Both the position numbers and the translations under genes were made by a program. Under the pieces are notes generated by a model that did not search any database, had not been told where the DNA came from, and was given only the letters and a program-made list of their open reading frames with translations. From Papaver somniferum (Eukaryota; Streptophyta; Magnoliopsida; Ranunculales; Papaveraceae): a DNA stretch of 64,000 nucleotides. Positions 10,681 through 23,300 of this stretch are shown here, one piece after another. The stretch spans positions 162,816,770-162,880,769 of the forward strand of contig NC_039366.1 in assembly GCF_003573695.1 (NCBI RefSeq), read 5' to 3'. Each line of letters starts with the position of its first letter. Position 1 is the first letter of the stretch.

Positions 10681-13600
10681 TCACTGTTCCTTGACTATGT
10701 AGAGAGACGTGTATAGATCCAGGCGGTTCTCCGTAAGATTGAGAGCAATAACGCCTTCAGGACTTCGGCAACGCTCTCTGTTTCCTGACTATGCACCTTT
10801 CAGAAAGGGTATGACGCTTTAGCTGGCTAATATTCTTTCTGCAATAGATTAATTCTACCGTGACATTCACCACTGAATTCCTAGAAGATAATCTATTTTA
10901 TCTACTCCGATTTCATGATCGAATCCACGGATGATCTCATGGAATGGTAATACATAATCTCATTACTCCGATTTCATGATCGAATCTACGGATGATCTCA
11001 TGGAATGGTAATAAACAATTTTATTACTCTGATTCTGTAGTCGAATCCACGATCCTACAAGATGGTAATGCTCATTTTATTATTCTGAATCTGTAATCGA
11101 ATCCACGGATGATCTTATGGATTGATATTAAATAACTACCCACTTTTATTACTCAGTTTCATGAACCATTCTCCATTGAATTTCATAAATTAGTAATAAA
11201 CACTCAATAACCGGGCATCTGGACTATCACTGAGTAAGCCCCATAAAATTTTGCAAGTGTACTCAACCATGATTCACGAACAAGCACCCAAATGCATGAA
11301 CGAGCATTCAAAAATATAGACAAATGAGGAATCCTACACGGAATGGGAGAGAGAAAATATTATTAAAATAATAAAGTGGCGTCTGTGGGACCGGGCCCAC
11401 CGGCCGGACGGTCATGCCGCCGTGGCCGGTTCCCCACACCCCTTTTCCTTTATTTTAATTATTCTATTATTTTCATGAACTCATGAAAAATCCTTTATTC
11501 TAGCAATTTTCCTTGTTTGAGCAAAACTCATGGTTTCTCCATATTTTCACGGAATCATGAAAAATAATATAAAATTAGAGAAAGTGTCGCGGGACCGGGC
11601 TCCTAGCCGACCGGCCATGCCTTAGCCGTGGCCGGTCCCACACTTTCCAAACCCTTATTTTATTATTATTATTTTCCTTATCTCATGGAAATTTCATGGT
11701 TTCATCAAAACTCCTTGGTTTCATGGAATTTCCTCCGAATCATGAAAAATAGTATAAAATTAGGGAAAACGTCACGGGACCGGATCCTAGCCGGCCGGCC
11801 ATGCCTTGGATGTGGCCGGTCCCACACTTTTCAAACGCTTATTTTATTATTATTATTTCCCTAATTTCATGAAACTCCTCCATTTCAACAAAAATCATGG
11901 TTTCTTCATATTTTCTCAAATATTGCTCAAACCATGAAAAAGCCAAAAGTCAACATGGTCACACGACCGACTAGGTTATTCACAACAATACAAATATTAA
12001 AATATCCTTATTTTAATATTCACAAACATTGATTAAATGAGTACACATGCTCATTTGAGCAAAAAATCAAGAATTTTAGTCAAGACCAAACTCTTCTGAA
12101 AATCCACAATATTGCTCAAACGCACATCATAAATACCACAACTCTCAGGATTGAGACACGAACATCATGGTGACCCGGGCATGCTTCCTTGACCGACAAA
12201 AGCGGGCCCTAGGGATTACAATAAAGTCGGTCCAACACATATGCTCAATTCTTGACCTAATTTGCCCCATTACTCATATTGGGTCCAAACTCTTTCCAAC
12301 CAAGGGAAGGTTTCATTCCCTCTTGGTTGGTCCCTCACTTTTCCGGAAATAGGTTTTATCACCTAATGCTCAATCGAGCATTATTTCAATAAATGATTAA
12401 ATCGGCATTTAATCATCATTCTTTCACCAACTGGTCAACTAAGGACCCTGGTGCACGCTCACTCGAGTACGTGGGCGCCACATGGACATCCATCATCCCA
12501 TGTGGTCGGTCCCTCCCCCACTCATGACCTATTTTCAACAATTCATCAATTGACGAACAATTGATCAAAAATTAGGGTTTTGAACAAACGCTCCACGAAA
12601 TCATCATTCTGAGCAAGTTCAAACACTAATAAAATTCATGTTTGATCCAGCAATCAACATCTGGATTAATTATGTAATATTTGGTAGTCTACCAATACTC
12701 TAATTAATATTTTATATCACCAATAATTCGTCGAATTGAGCAATACTTGCTCAATTGCTCGAATATTGATCCAACTATCAATATTCAGTAATTTATCAGT
12801 AATTCGTCGAATTGAGCAATACTTCCTCAATTGCTCGAATATTGATCCAACTATCAATATTCAGTAATTTATCAGTAATTCGTCGAATTGAGCAATACTT
12901 GCTCAATTGCTCGAATATTGATTCAACTTTCAATATTCAGTAATTTATTAGTAGTTCGTCGAATCGAGCAATACTTGCTCAGTTGCTCGAATATTGATCC
13001 GACTATCAATATTCAGTAACTTATCAATATTCAGTAACTCGACGAATTGGGCAACTCGAATGTTCACATATTGATCAAACCTCAATATTCAACAATTATC
13101 GAATTTATAATATTTTTCTCACACGAGCAATATTAACATTCATGAATCGCTGAGCATTTGTCAATTACGGTCGATTCAACAAAACCTAGACTCATTGTCT
13201 AATCAGTCAACAACTGACTAATAAAATACACGTCTGTCATGCAGACTCCACGATTCGTGAGACATCAATCACGTCACATGGGGGATATCAATTAGGGTTT
13301 TGGTCTGGCAGCCTACAACACGTGGATTCATTCACAATGAGAAATGTGTGTAAGTCGTGCAAGCGGTTGAGGGAGTTAAAAAAGTAGTGGGTGGACGGTT
13401 AACCAAGTCTCCACACGACGTGGAACTGGTTTCACCACGATCTTCCACTTTCCCACTCTTTCACTCAAGAAACCTTCACACTTACAGGGATCAAGGTTTT
13501 ACTATTCTGACAATAAATAAGTCTCTGAATCCATGATTGAGGACATCAACGTTCGTATACACAGAATTTCTCGAGCAATTACTCTTAAGAATTCGTCAGT

Positions 13601-13930
13601 CTCCCAGAACTTATTCGAACTCATCATTTCACAGAAAACTTGCAGAAACCTTCAACACATCCACAATACTTGATCAATCATTCATCCCACAGAATTATCA
13701 TCTTTCCTCCTACAGATCAACCCATCTCCCTCTTTGCGACCGAATTGACTCTGGAACGACCATTGACTTGGTTTAGGCCGGAGTCCTACAGATTGATCTC
13801 TCGAATCTAAGCACTCCCTTTGCAGTGCATATGTGTGAGGTTGAACAGTTTGCTCGGTTGAGGAGTCTCGACAACACGCTCGTCTGTTCAATTCCCTGAA
13901 AAACCAGCAAATCGTTTTTCCCCATCTACA
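10681..13930 (+). repeat. Element P 5' LTR, 5'-truncated
   Basis: Corresponds to about 36897-40164 of the P 3' LTR and ends ...ccccatctaca. Internal structure: a unit beginning aggcggttctccgtaag (10717); five ~60-bp units of tcatgatcgaatccacgg type (10875-11170); three GC-rich hairpin modules (11385-11445, 11585-11645, 11765-11830); and four ~67-bp units containing ttcgtcgaattgagcaat (12728-13020). Short frames inside (11628-11864, 12167-12352, 13537-13776) recur in the other LTR and are not genes. Confidence 0.85.
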
Positions 13931-13933
13931 GAT

Positions 13934-13950
13934 TGGCGACCATAGTGGGA
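13934..13950 (+). promoter_or_regulatory. Primer binding site (P)
   Basis: tggcgaccatagtggga three bases after the LTR end, matching tggcgaccacagtggga at the same place in M apart from one base. It is a tggcga-type site usual for Tat elements; I do not assign the tRNA with confidence. Confidence 0.7.
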
Positions 13951-13987
13951 TATTAATCTCTCGGTTGTAATCTCAAACTTTCACAAA

Positions 13988-15492
13988 ATGGTTGATCTTA
14001 GGTCAGTTTAGTTACAAATCCTAACACAAACGACGCTAGCACTAGCAACAACGGTGGTATTCCAGAAACTACTCCTGCTTCCAACACCGGTGTTGTTGAT
14101 ACCACTCCTCCTCAAACGAACATTGGAAATCATCCTCTCTTCGGCCGGTCTCCCGAAGAGATCATAGAAAACCCACTTACCATAGGTGATTTCACGAAGG
14201 TGCAAGAAACCCTTGCCAAGAATCAGATTGGCATGGTTAACACTCAGAAAATTCTGGCAATTATCTCAAAACTCTCACTGACAAGATGTCAGAGAAAGCT
14301 CAGAAGAAAGCAAAAGCCAAAGAAACATCTCCGGCTGCTGATCCTGAAGTCACTCTGATCCATTTGGTAGATGATGATGAGGTGCACAAAGCTGCAGATA
14401 ACCCACTAACAAAGGAACCTGCAGGCTTCATCACTCGTGAGGACCTGGAACGCTTCATGGAGGATCGAGGAAAAGACAAAGCACCATTTGTTCATCCTCA
14501 TCAACCTCCATATCCTGCTGCTACGCAAATAATTCCTTTCCCGAAGGGCTACACTTCCATAACGTTCATACTATACAACGGAACAGGGAACGCTCGATAA
14601 CATGTCTCTCGATTCCTGGAGGCACTAGGAGAGAACGAACACAATCATGTCATCCGTATGAATGAATTCTCGAAATCTCTGACAGGCCGAGCATACACCT
14701 GGTACAACAACATTGCACCTGGGAGCATCGCTAGTTGAGGAGAAATGGTTAATGCCTTCTACAAGAAATACTTCTTCATCTCATAGAATATTACTCTCTC
14801 CGACTTAGGAAGAATGTCTCAGAAGAGCAATGAACATCCGAACGATTATGTGAAGAGGTTCAAAGTCCAAGCTTTGGATTGTCATAACCTCAATGTCACT
14901 GAACAACTACTGGTGGACTTTTTTATCAACGGAATGATACCGGTCTACAGAGCCTTGCTAGAAAATCTCTGGTTCCATACTTTCTCAGAGCTTCATGAAG
15001 CAGCCAAACGATCAGGGACTGCACCTGCTTTACTGGAAAGAGAAAAGTCTACAAGGTGGAGGAACCTCGAAGCAGCCGATGCCTAGTCAACAATCAGTAC
15101 AATCTCCAGCTTTTAACAAACGTTGTTGCCGAAAGGAATGAAAGGAAAGCCGAGACACAACATCAGAGCGATTCTCCAACATCTCAGGTTCCTCTGAAGG
15201 CAAGAGGAAAAGATAACCAATCCTGAAATGCACAAACCTCGACCCAACATCAACGAACAGGAAATGATCAAACATGGACTCAAACTTCCCTCTTCCCACT
15301 GAAGAAGTGATCGAGTTACCGGAAGTCTGGGTTCAAGATGGTGCAATCAAATTTTCGTTCATCAGGAGAGAGCCAACTGAAGAAGAAATGGAGAATCCCA
15401 GGTACTGTCTCTTTCATAGGTTCATCGATCATCCAACAAGTAACTGCAATATTTTGAAGCATATCTTCAAAGAGAAGTTTGATCCAAAATAG
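13988..15492 (+). pseudogene. gag: Tat-type gag remnant of element P
   Basis: Starts at ATG 13988 (MVDLRS), parallel to MVGLRTN in M, then stops and shifts frame. A clean stretch follows in another frame from 14017. The capsid region (14286-15086) is one frame broken by stops near 14598, 14737 and 14785. It keeps the capsid-like pattern RFLEALGENEH..., LTGRAYTWYNNI and NEHPNDYVKRFK. A further frame (15274-15492) has EEEMENPRYCLFH and HPTSNC, a Cys/His pattern typical of Tat gag ends. At least three frames are needed, so the gene is dead. Confidence 0.75.
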
Positions 15493-15778
15493 CTTCAACT
15501 GGGGACTGAAGGAGTACAGAAGAATCCTCTCCCAATCAAAACCTTTACACTCTGAACAACCAGTCAAAGAAGCAGTTCAATCGTTGATCGAGCATATTTG
15601 TGAAATTGCTCTATCTGTCTAAGGCACAAAGGAAAGACATGTTCACAACACCGAATTACATTGTGACAGACATCTGTCCATCCCGGAGATACTCCTTGAA
15701 CCTTCATCCACAGACAAGGAGATGTTCGATTGGGGACTGCTTACCACAGTCCATCTCAGATAAAATGAATTCGGAAGA
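15493..15778 (+). other. Decayed gag-protease linker (P)
   Basis: No open frame of note. It lies between the gag end and the protease remnant and is collinear with the linker of Tat polyproteins. Confidence 0.4.
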
Positions 15779-16147
15779 ATGTTGATCGATGCTTACACCA
15801 CCATCAACATCATTCCACTGAAAACCCTCAGAGCCGCAGGCATCACTCGACAAGAAGCTACTCGTGATCCCATCTCAATCAGAGACCTCGAAGGAATGCT
15901 CGGAAATACTTATGGCTACATCGCTCTCAAAGTGAACATGAGTTCAACCTGGAGAGAAACCAAGTTTCACATAATCAGGAAGATCCAGGATATGACATGT
16001 TCTTCAGACGAGCGTGGATCCACGCTGAAAAGATGGGTACTGATAAAGCGCCTTTGGTTGCACATCTCTCCAACAAAGAAAGTTCTGATCCATAATATTT
16101 GGCGGACATTCAATCATCATAGCACTTGGAGGAATTTCGAACTTTGA
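15779..16147 (+). pseudogene. Aspartic protease remnant of element P
   Basis: MLIDAYTTINIIPLKTLRAAGI... aligns by pattern with ALVDTGASTNIVTMKTLRMA in M. The catalytic Asp is present but the following Thr-Gly is Ala-Tyr, so the active site is lost. GNTYGYIALKVN corresponds to SHTYGYAYIDLRV. The frame breaks soon afterwards; a late GRPW-like segment is not readable. Confidence 0.6.
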
Positions 16148-18950
16148 CGAGGTTAAAGCAAGAACCTGTAAAAGATGCATAGACATTCATCAAGAGGTTC
16201 CGTACTCAGGCAAGTCTCATTCCTTCCATGTCTATGTCATTCATTTCCTCACATGCTATCCTAGCATGGTGACTCAATTCTGTTAGCAATTCTGCATTCT
16301 AATATTGCAAGACGTTATGAATGGTAGCTTCACCGCATTAGTATTTCACCAAGTGGTTGAATCTGACATTTCTCTGAATCGAGAATTGAGACATTCATTA
16401 CTATGAGATGATGTCCAAGCATGGCAAAGAACACTTTCGGCGTTTCTCCATAGCCTTGCAGGAGTGTCCATGTGTCCCACAAAATCAGAAAGCTCTGATG
16501 TCTGCACACGTGTTGAATCCCACTACCGCAATGAAAAGAATGCTGAATCAACAGAAGATACTCAGGGCTGAGACGATCAAACCTAAGTCATTCGATGCTT
16601 AAGGAATATATACGCTTCAACTCTCAAGCATCTAAGAAGCCTTCAAATTGTTCTCCCAATCAAAGAGTACACCTTCGATAATGGCGCATCTCGCTTCAGC
16701 ACAAATATCTCGACGATGACACACTGATTCAATAACAACACGACCAAAGTGTAACTGAACTACAATCGATAAGTCTTCATTATCTCATGATAATACTTCT
16801 GAAGCAGATGCAACATCATTCATCCATGGATGTCACAAACTCCTTCAACATACACTGGGGACTTGATCTTATTGGAGAAATCGATTTTATTTCAATAAAT
16901 GTTATCCACATAACGAGTTATTGTAACCTGATGTGATTCCATGAAACTTCATCAACGGGATCTCTCTACATCAAAAACCCCTGCACGACTGAGGAACTTC
17001 CTCTCTTCACCGATCACATCCAGGATGAAGACTGTTGCTGCTATCTTCCGCAATAACATCGATTCACTGACAAAGCCAGTTCACAGTAAAGTCATATTGT
17101 TCAGGAGAGTTTGTGTTCAAATCCCAGTACACCTTCATCTTAGGGATGCTCAACCCACTAACTAGTTCGTGAATGTAAAGGCTCACTGGATGGAGGAGCA
17201 AGGACTATGTTGACAATCATGGTTCTACCCTTTTCGGTCTCTGGAGCAACTCCGACCGTAGTATCGGCATCAACAAGGATATTTGGAGGAACTCCATTCA
17301 TGGTCACAACATCAACAAGAATTTCTGGAGATAGTTCAATTGTGAACTCGACATCAACAACAGTCTCAGGCGCAACATCTGGCTTCATCAACTATCCATT
17401 CTCTGAAGCGTTACTCTATGGATCGTACTTCTTCAAGCCCTAATGATTCATATCAAGATGAGTAGACCTGGTAACATGCTCACATGAAAGTCTTCCCAAA
17501 GCTTGCACAACTGGTGGGCACAATCCAAAGTCTTCCACAAGATGTTCTCATCACCTCTACAAATGAGATGCGACATGCTCCATGCCATGGGTTTACAAAA
17601 ACGTACCAATGGGTGAGGAATGTGACACTTCTTCCTCAACAAAAGATGTTCGTCTATGTCTCTGCTACAACATACCAAAATGGAGCATCAATCGGACATA
17701 CGAGCTGAAAGATATGGCCTTTACCGTCAGGTCTATGAAATCTGAAAAATTTGTACGGAATTACAAATTACAAATTTGCATGCTTCGTTGGCTGACCTAT
17801 ACAACTCCAAATTGAGTGATTATTTTCTCATATGATAACTCAGTATCTTAGTTTCAAAAGTTGGGGTCAAGCATCGAATTCCGACGTCATATGAGATTCC
17901 TACAACTTCCAGAGCATACAACATGCCAGCATCAATTCATAGACGGGAATCATAACTTCCACAGTCGATCGGTGTCCACCGGGACTCTCCACTAAATCCT
18001 TCATAAAGGTACCTACAACTTCGATCACTTAGGTATTTACATCAATTTTTCTACCTGGGTCCTCTATCTAGGTCTTACCAGAAGAAGAAGAAGGGAAAAC
18101 GAAAAGGAGAGATTACTGGGGACTAATGGTCCACTGATCATGGCATCAGTTTCACAGTCCAAGACCCGTGGAACCAGACTCTCATGTACTGATCATTCAT
18201 CATAAAAGGAATTCTACCACCGGGACATGAAACCATGGTCATTACACCACCCTCTCTTGAGAGCAACCTCAGTTATGGTCCCGTGACCAGGGTTTCAGAA
18301 GTGATGTTTCTACGGCTGGCAGAAAGAAACAAGATGGAACTGCAGGCACCATGATCATGAATCAATCAAGGGGTCCTTATCTCAAATGAATCAATGACAT
18401 TAAAATCCTTCACCAACCTTTCAAGACACAAGCAAACGGTCTAAAGTCACAACATGGGCGTTTTCCACAAGCTCGTCTGAAGAGGTTTTACACTGCCCGG
18501 TATAAGATGACGAACTGGGAGCAAATGTTAGGGAATCTAAGGTTTATTATATTTCATTCTCTTCGTATGTATGTCCTCTACAACATATCAAAATTTCATA
18601 GCAATTGGATAAACGAGCGAAGAGATGTGGCTAAAACATTGGACTACATGCCAGCTAAAAACTTTCTGGAAGTCTCCTGAAAGTTTACTGTTTCGCCTAT
18701 TTCTCCCCCTAAACATTCTAGAAACTCAAAAATATTATTTGTTAAAGCTTGGAAATTTCCTGGGCATAAGGATACATGGGTAGATCACGAAAATCTGACA
18801 TCGGATGAAGAATTTAGGGCGTTTTTGCTAAAATGCTGAGTTCTGAATTTTCTGGTGACGTATTTCGATAAATTTTTTCATATGGGTCTTCATTCATTCA
18901 TGAATCAGAGATCCTATACTTCTATGACGAAAATATAATATGGGTACTTA
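16148..18950. other. Decayed internal region of P, no intact pol
   Basis: About 2.8 kb with no RT core, no YVDD box and no long open frame. A short plus-frame string NIHWGLDLIGEI at about 16847-16882 resembles the start of the integrase core in M (WGLDIIGKI) and may be a relic. Three 42-bp tandem units lie at 17243-17368; on the minus strand they read as an acidic 14-residue repeat (17158-17391). Isolated ggggact motifs recur. Otherwise I see nothing that can be named. Confidence 0.4.
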
Positions 18951-19260
18951 CTTGAGTAGTCTCTAAGACGTTCGAAGAACCAATATTTTCGGAGTCATCA
19001 TTAGAAGTGTTATTACTTTCATGCGGTTTCGGTTTTTCGGAATTCTCCGTCTCACCGTGGTCCAAGGATGAATGAGCAGAATCAATACCTTGTTCATCCA
19101 TAATAATTTCTTCCTGGATTCATCAACAACAAGGAGACGCCACAATCACTTACATGAAAGAGATACTTACATCGACTTCTTCATCAGTGCTGGATTCCTG
19201 AATCGTTTGGCCGAGAACAAGTTGACGACCGTCAACCGATGGAGCAAAAGTCTGAAAAGA
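18951..19260 (-). pseudogene. Antisense acidic exons in element P
   Basis: On the strand opposite to P, a frame reads ...VDGRQLVLGQTIQESSTDEEVD and then meets a GTAAGT donor. After an acceptor (ccag) it resumes as EEIIMDEQGIDSAHSS... and ends ...NVLETTQ before another GTAAGT donor at about 18956. The encoded peptide is Ser/Asp/Glu/Asn-rich, like the antisense ORF1 of element M, and sits in the equivalent place between the pol region and 3' LTR. No clear start or end is visible. It is likely the decayed P version of the antisense gene. Confidence 0.45.
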
Positions 19261-19526
19261 AATAACAAACCTTGGTCTCGTGATCCTAATTGCACGGGCA
19301 GGAAAAGTCATGACACAAGGAGCGCTAACAACTCACCAAAGAAACGACTGGGGACTGCACATCATTTGCTAACATCATGTAGTCCTTATTTTTGGGTTCT
19401 CCGCCCCGTAGACTTTCTTCCATTTTGTGGAGTCTACATTGATCCGGGATCTCACTATACGATCATCCTGTGATAAATCTAATGAAATAACCAGAAGTAC
19501 AACTCAGTATGAAAGATCTCTCACCA

Positions 19527-19715
19527 TCACTCAGAGGTCCCAGAAGTACCATTTATTGAAGTTGCAGTAGAGATGTCATCTCTGGAAACATCATCTTTTG
19601 AAGTGTCATCATGGGAGTCGGTCATTCTTGCAAAGTGGTTGTGACAGATGCATAACATTTCTACTTCAGCATATCGTTCATACAAAGCGCAGGATTCAAC
19701 AAAACAGTGAATCAT
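19527..19715 (-). pseudogene. Second antisense acidic frame in P
   Basis: The minus-strand frame ends in DSHDDTSKDDVSRDDISTATS..., rich in Asp and Ser, and lies upstream (in antisense sense) of the exons at 18951-19260. It may be an earlier exon of the same unit. Splice sites are not clear here. Confidence 0.3.
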
Positions 19716-20353
19716 GGAATAAAGGTGCTCATAACAACGTCTACAAAAATGGTAACTTTCAACTCTTACCTGTTTACGATTCCACTAACAGTAGTGATTG
19801 TGATACAAGAGTTAATACTTCAAAATTTGCTCATCTCCTCGAACCTGCAAACACGAGCAAATTTTTTTTTCAAAATCATAATCTGATTTTCATGTGAGCA
19901 ATACACAAAATTTTCACCAAGTGAACACTCATTGGTTTTTGTTCATACACTATCAGATCACAAAATCCATACAAACAATATTTTATCAAAAATTGTTTAC
20001 TTCTAGCAATTGCCAAAAATTAAAATTTGATTTCACATAAATTTTCACTACGTGAACATTCACTGGTTTTTCAAAAATTGGACAGACGTCCATTCTACAA
20101 TTGTGAAAACTCACATATGGAAAATAAAAAATTTCATGAAAACTCATTGACTACTAACAGACGCACGCCTATTAAAAAAAAACTTTTTTCTCTCGTACGA
20201 GCATCCACCTTTGAAACGAGAGTTTATTCCATTTTGTGAAATCTCACAGATTTTTAGAACAAATAAAAATAAAAAAAATCTCTTATGTTAGGATCATTGT
20301 TTGTTTCTTAAACTAACGATCGAACGCCTATTCCTAAAACAAAGATTTCTTCT
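19716..20353. other. AT-rich segment of P before M insertion
   Basis: No gene supported. Contains three imperfect copies of a motif with caagtgaacattcattggttttt (about 19915-20060). Ends with cttct at 20349-20353, the left target flank of M. Confidence 0.4.
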
Positions 20354-23300
20354 TGTAGATGGGGAAAAACGATTTGCTGGTTTTTAAGGAATTGAGGAGA
20401 AGACCGTACGGAGGAGACTCCTCAAACCGAGCGAAATGTTAAACCTCACACAGATGCACTGCTGCAAAGGGGGTGCTTTAGATTCGAGAGATCAATCTGT
20501 AGTACTCCGGCCTAAATCAAGACAATGACCGTTCCAGAGTAAATTCGGTCACAAGAGAGGATGGGTTGATCTATAGGAGGGAAGCTGAGAAATTTGTGGA
20601 ATCAATGGTAATCAAAGATTGTGGGTGTGTGAATTCGGAATACGATAACTCTTAGTGATTGAAATTGCTCAATTGAGAGTAGTTGCTCAATTAATGAGTT
20701 GATGATCTCGTGTTGTCAGTTTGACGTGAGATTGATGATACTGATGATGCTTCAATCATGATTCAGAGACTTATTTATATTGCTGGAATTGTAGACATCA
20801 TGATTCCATGAAGCGTGACAGTTGATGGAATCAAGGAGTGGGGAAGTGGAGATCGTGTTTGAAACCAGTTGCTCAACGTGTGGAGACTTGGTCGATTTTC
20901 CACCCACTACCTCGTGAATTCCTTCAACTGATTGCACGACTTGCTCACATTCCATCGTGTGTTTGAACACACGTGTCGTAGACCGCCAGGCAAAAACCCT
21001 AAGTGATATCCCCAAGTGACACGATTGACGTCTCGTGGTTTGTTAGTCAATTGATGACTTCGTGGTTTGATGGGACGATGAGTCCATGTAATCGTTGAGT
21101 TGAACATGATGTTCTGAAACTCGTGAATTGAACATGTCATGAGACAGAGGTATAGTTCTTACGATGAAGTGAGCAAGTATTGCTCATTCGGTGGATCGTT
21201 GAATATTGATTGTTGAACCAATATTCCTTGGTTTGAACAAATATTTATCATCTGAGAAAGTGTTGCTCATGTGATGAATTGTTGAATATTTGATCGTATG
21301 AGCATGTGTTGCTCGTCTGATGGATTATTGGCAGCGTACCAAAAATATTAATTAGAATACTGGTCGTTGAACCGAGCATAATTAATAAAATTAATGACCA
21401 TGAGATCGTCATAAAATTATTAAGGTTAGAATCTGGAATGATGATCCTTGGATTCAGAAACCCTAATTTGATCAATTGATGATCAATTCATGGTTCGTCA
21501 GAATTTCAACCATGGGATGAAGAAGGGAGCGATTACATGGGACCGTGGATCAACCATGTAGTGTCCATATGCTCACGTGAGCAAATGCGAAGAACTCCTG
21601 AAGAGTTGACGATTTGTTGGTGAAAAAATGATTAAATGCTAGTTTAATCATTTATTCGAAAATGCTCGTCTGAGCCTTAGGTGAGAAAACCTAATTAATC
21701 ATGACGAGGCGAGGGACCGACCATGGAGTCATGAAACCGGCCCTGGGTTGTCCCGTGACCGCCTGACGATCACTTCATGAAAATCCAAAGTGTTTGAGAG
21801 AGTTTTGGACTTAATACGAGCAATTGTGCAAATTAGGTCAAAACTGTGAAAATTGATGGGACCGGCTTCCGTGAGCCAAAGAGCCAATCTTGGTCGGTCA
21901 AGATAGCGTGCTCGTGTCCCCAAGGCGTCCGTGTCTCAGTCCTGAGAATTTTGATATTTTCTGGCGTGCAATTGAGCATCCATTCGAGAAATATATGTCA
22001 AAATTAGGGTTTCGAAGAAACTGATGAAAACACCATGAGATGATGAAAAATAATTATAAAATAAGGAATGAGGAGGCGTGGGACCGCCATGGTCAAGGCA
22101 TGGTCGTCCGGTCCTGACCACGGTCCTGTGGTGCCTTTTCCTTAATTTTATAATATTTTGATGATTTTATGAAAAATTCATGAATTTTGAGAAATTTGAT
22201 GAATTTTGGGAGTTTCCATGAATTGAAGGAGTTTTCATGAGTTCAAGGAAGCAAAAAATATTAAAATAATAAAACAAGGGCGTGTGGGACTGTGGAAGGC
22301 ATGGCCGGCCGGCTAGGGCCCGGACCCACGAGTTTCCCTAATTTTATAATGATTTTATGAAAAATTCATGAATTTTGAGAAATTTGATGAATTTAGGGAG
22401 TTTCCATGAATTGAAGGAGTTTCCATGAGTTCAAGGAAGCAAAAATATTAAAATAATAAAAAACAAGGGCGTGTGGGACCGTGGAAGGCATGGCCGTCCG
22501 GCCAACTAGGGCCCGGTCCCACGAGTTTTCCTAATTTTTTAATATTTTTAGGTATTTTGATGATTTGAGAGATTTTTTCCTCATTTGAGAGAAATACCAT
22601 GAAATCAAGGAATTTGATGAATTCAAGGAAAAGTAGTAATAAAATAATAAACAAAGGGGCGTGTTGGACCGGCTAGGGCATGGCCGGCCGGCCAATGCTC
22701 GGTCCCACAAGTATTTCATAATTTATTTTATTTTATTATTATTTGATGATTTGTGCGAAAATACCATGAAATCAAGGAGTTTTTTCATGAAATTAGAGAA
22801 ATAATCATAATAATAATAAAATAATAAAGAACCGTGGGTGTGGGGCCGGCTGGGACCAAGGCATGGCCGGTTGGCCAATGGTCACGCCCCACACTCCTTT
22901 TCTTAATTTTATATTATTTTTATGGATTTATGGAAGTACCGTGAAACCGAGGAGTTTCCTCAAGACGAAGGAGATTTGATTAAATGAGAGAATTTTTATC
23001 AAATCATGGAAAATAATAAAAATGCATTAAAAATATAAAACTGGCGTGGGATTGACCACGACACGGTCGGTCGGTCGGTCGTGTGTCCGTGCTCCCAGCA
23101 CCCTGGTCAATATTTTTAATTATTTATTATTTTCTTCTCTATTTTACATAGGTTCATCGTTTCGTTGTATTTTTGAAATACTCGTTCGTGCGGTGACTGT
23201 TAGTGTATCATCGTTGAATACACCTTCACCATTTGAATCAAGGCTTACTTAGAGGTAGCTCAGACGCCCGGTTGTTGATTATTTATTACTAATTGTGGAA

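Noticed and set aside
12728..13020. CRISPR-like regular repeats
   Set aside because: Units are contiguous tandem copies without unique spacers, sit in an LTR and occur in both LTRs; this is plant retrotransposon DNA.
16847..16890. Integrase relic NIHWGLDLIGEI in P
   Set aside because: Only one short motif is seen, without a following core; kept as a remark in the P region and not as a gene.
21729..21923. Short ORF repeated at 33984-34178
   Set aside because: Lies in both M LTRs, beside the hairpin modules; no reason to think it is translated.
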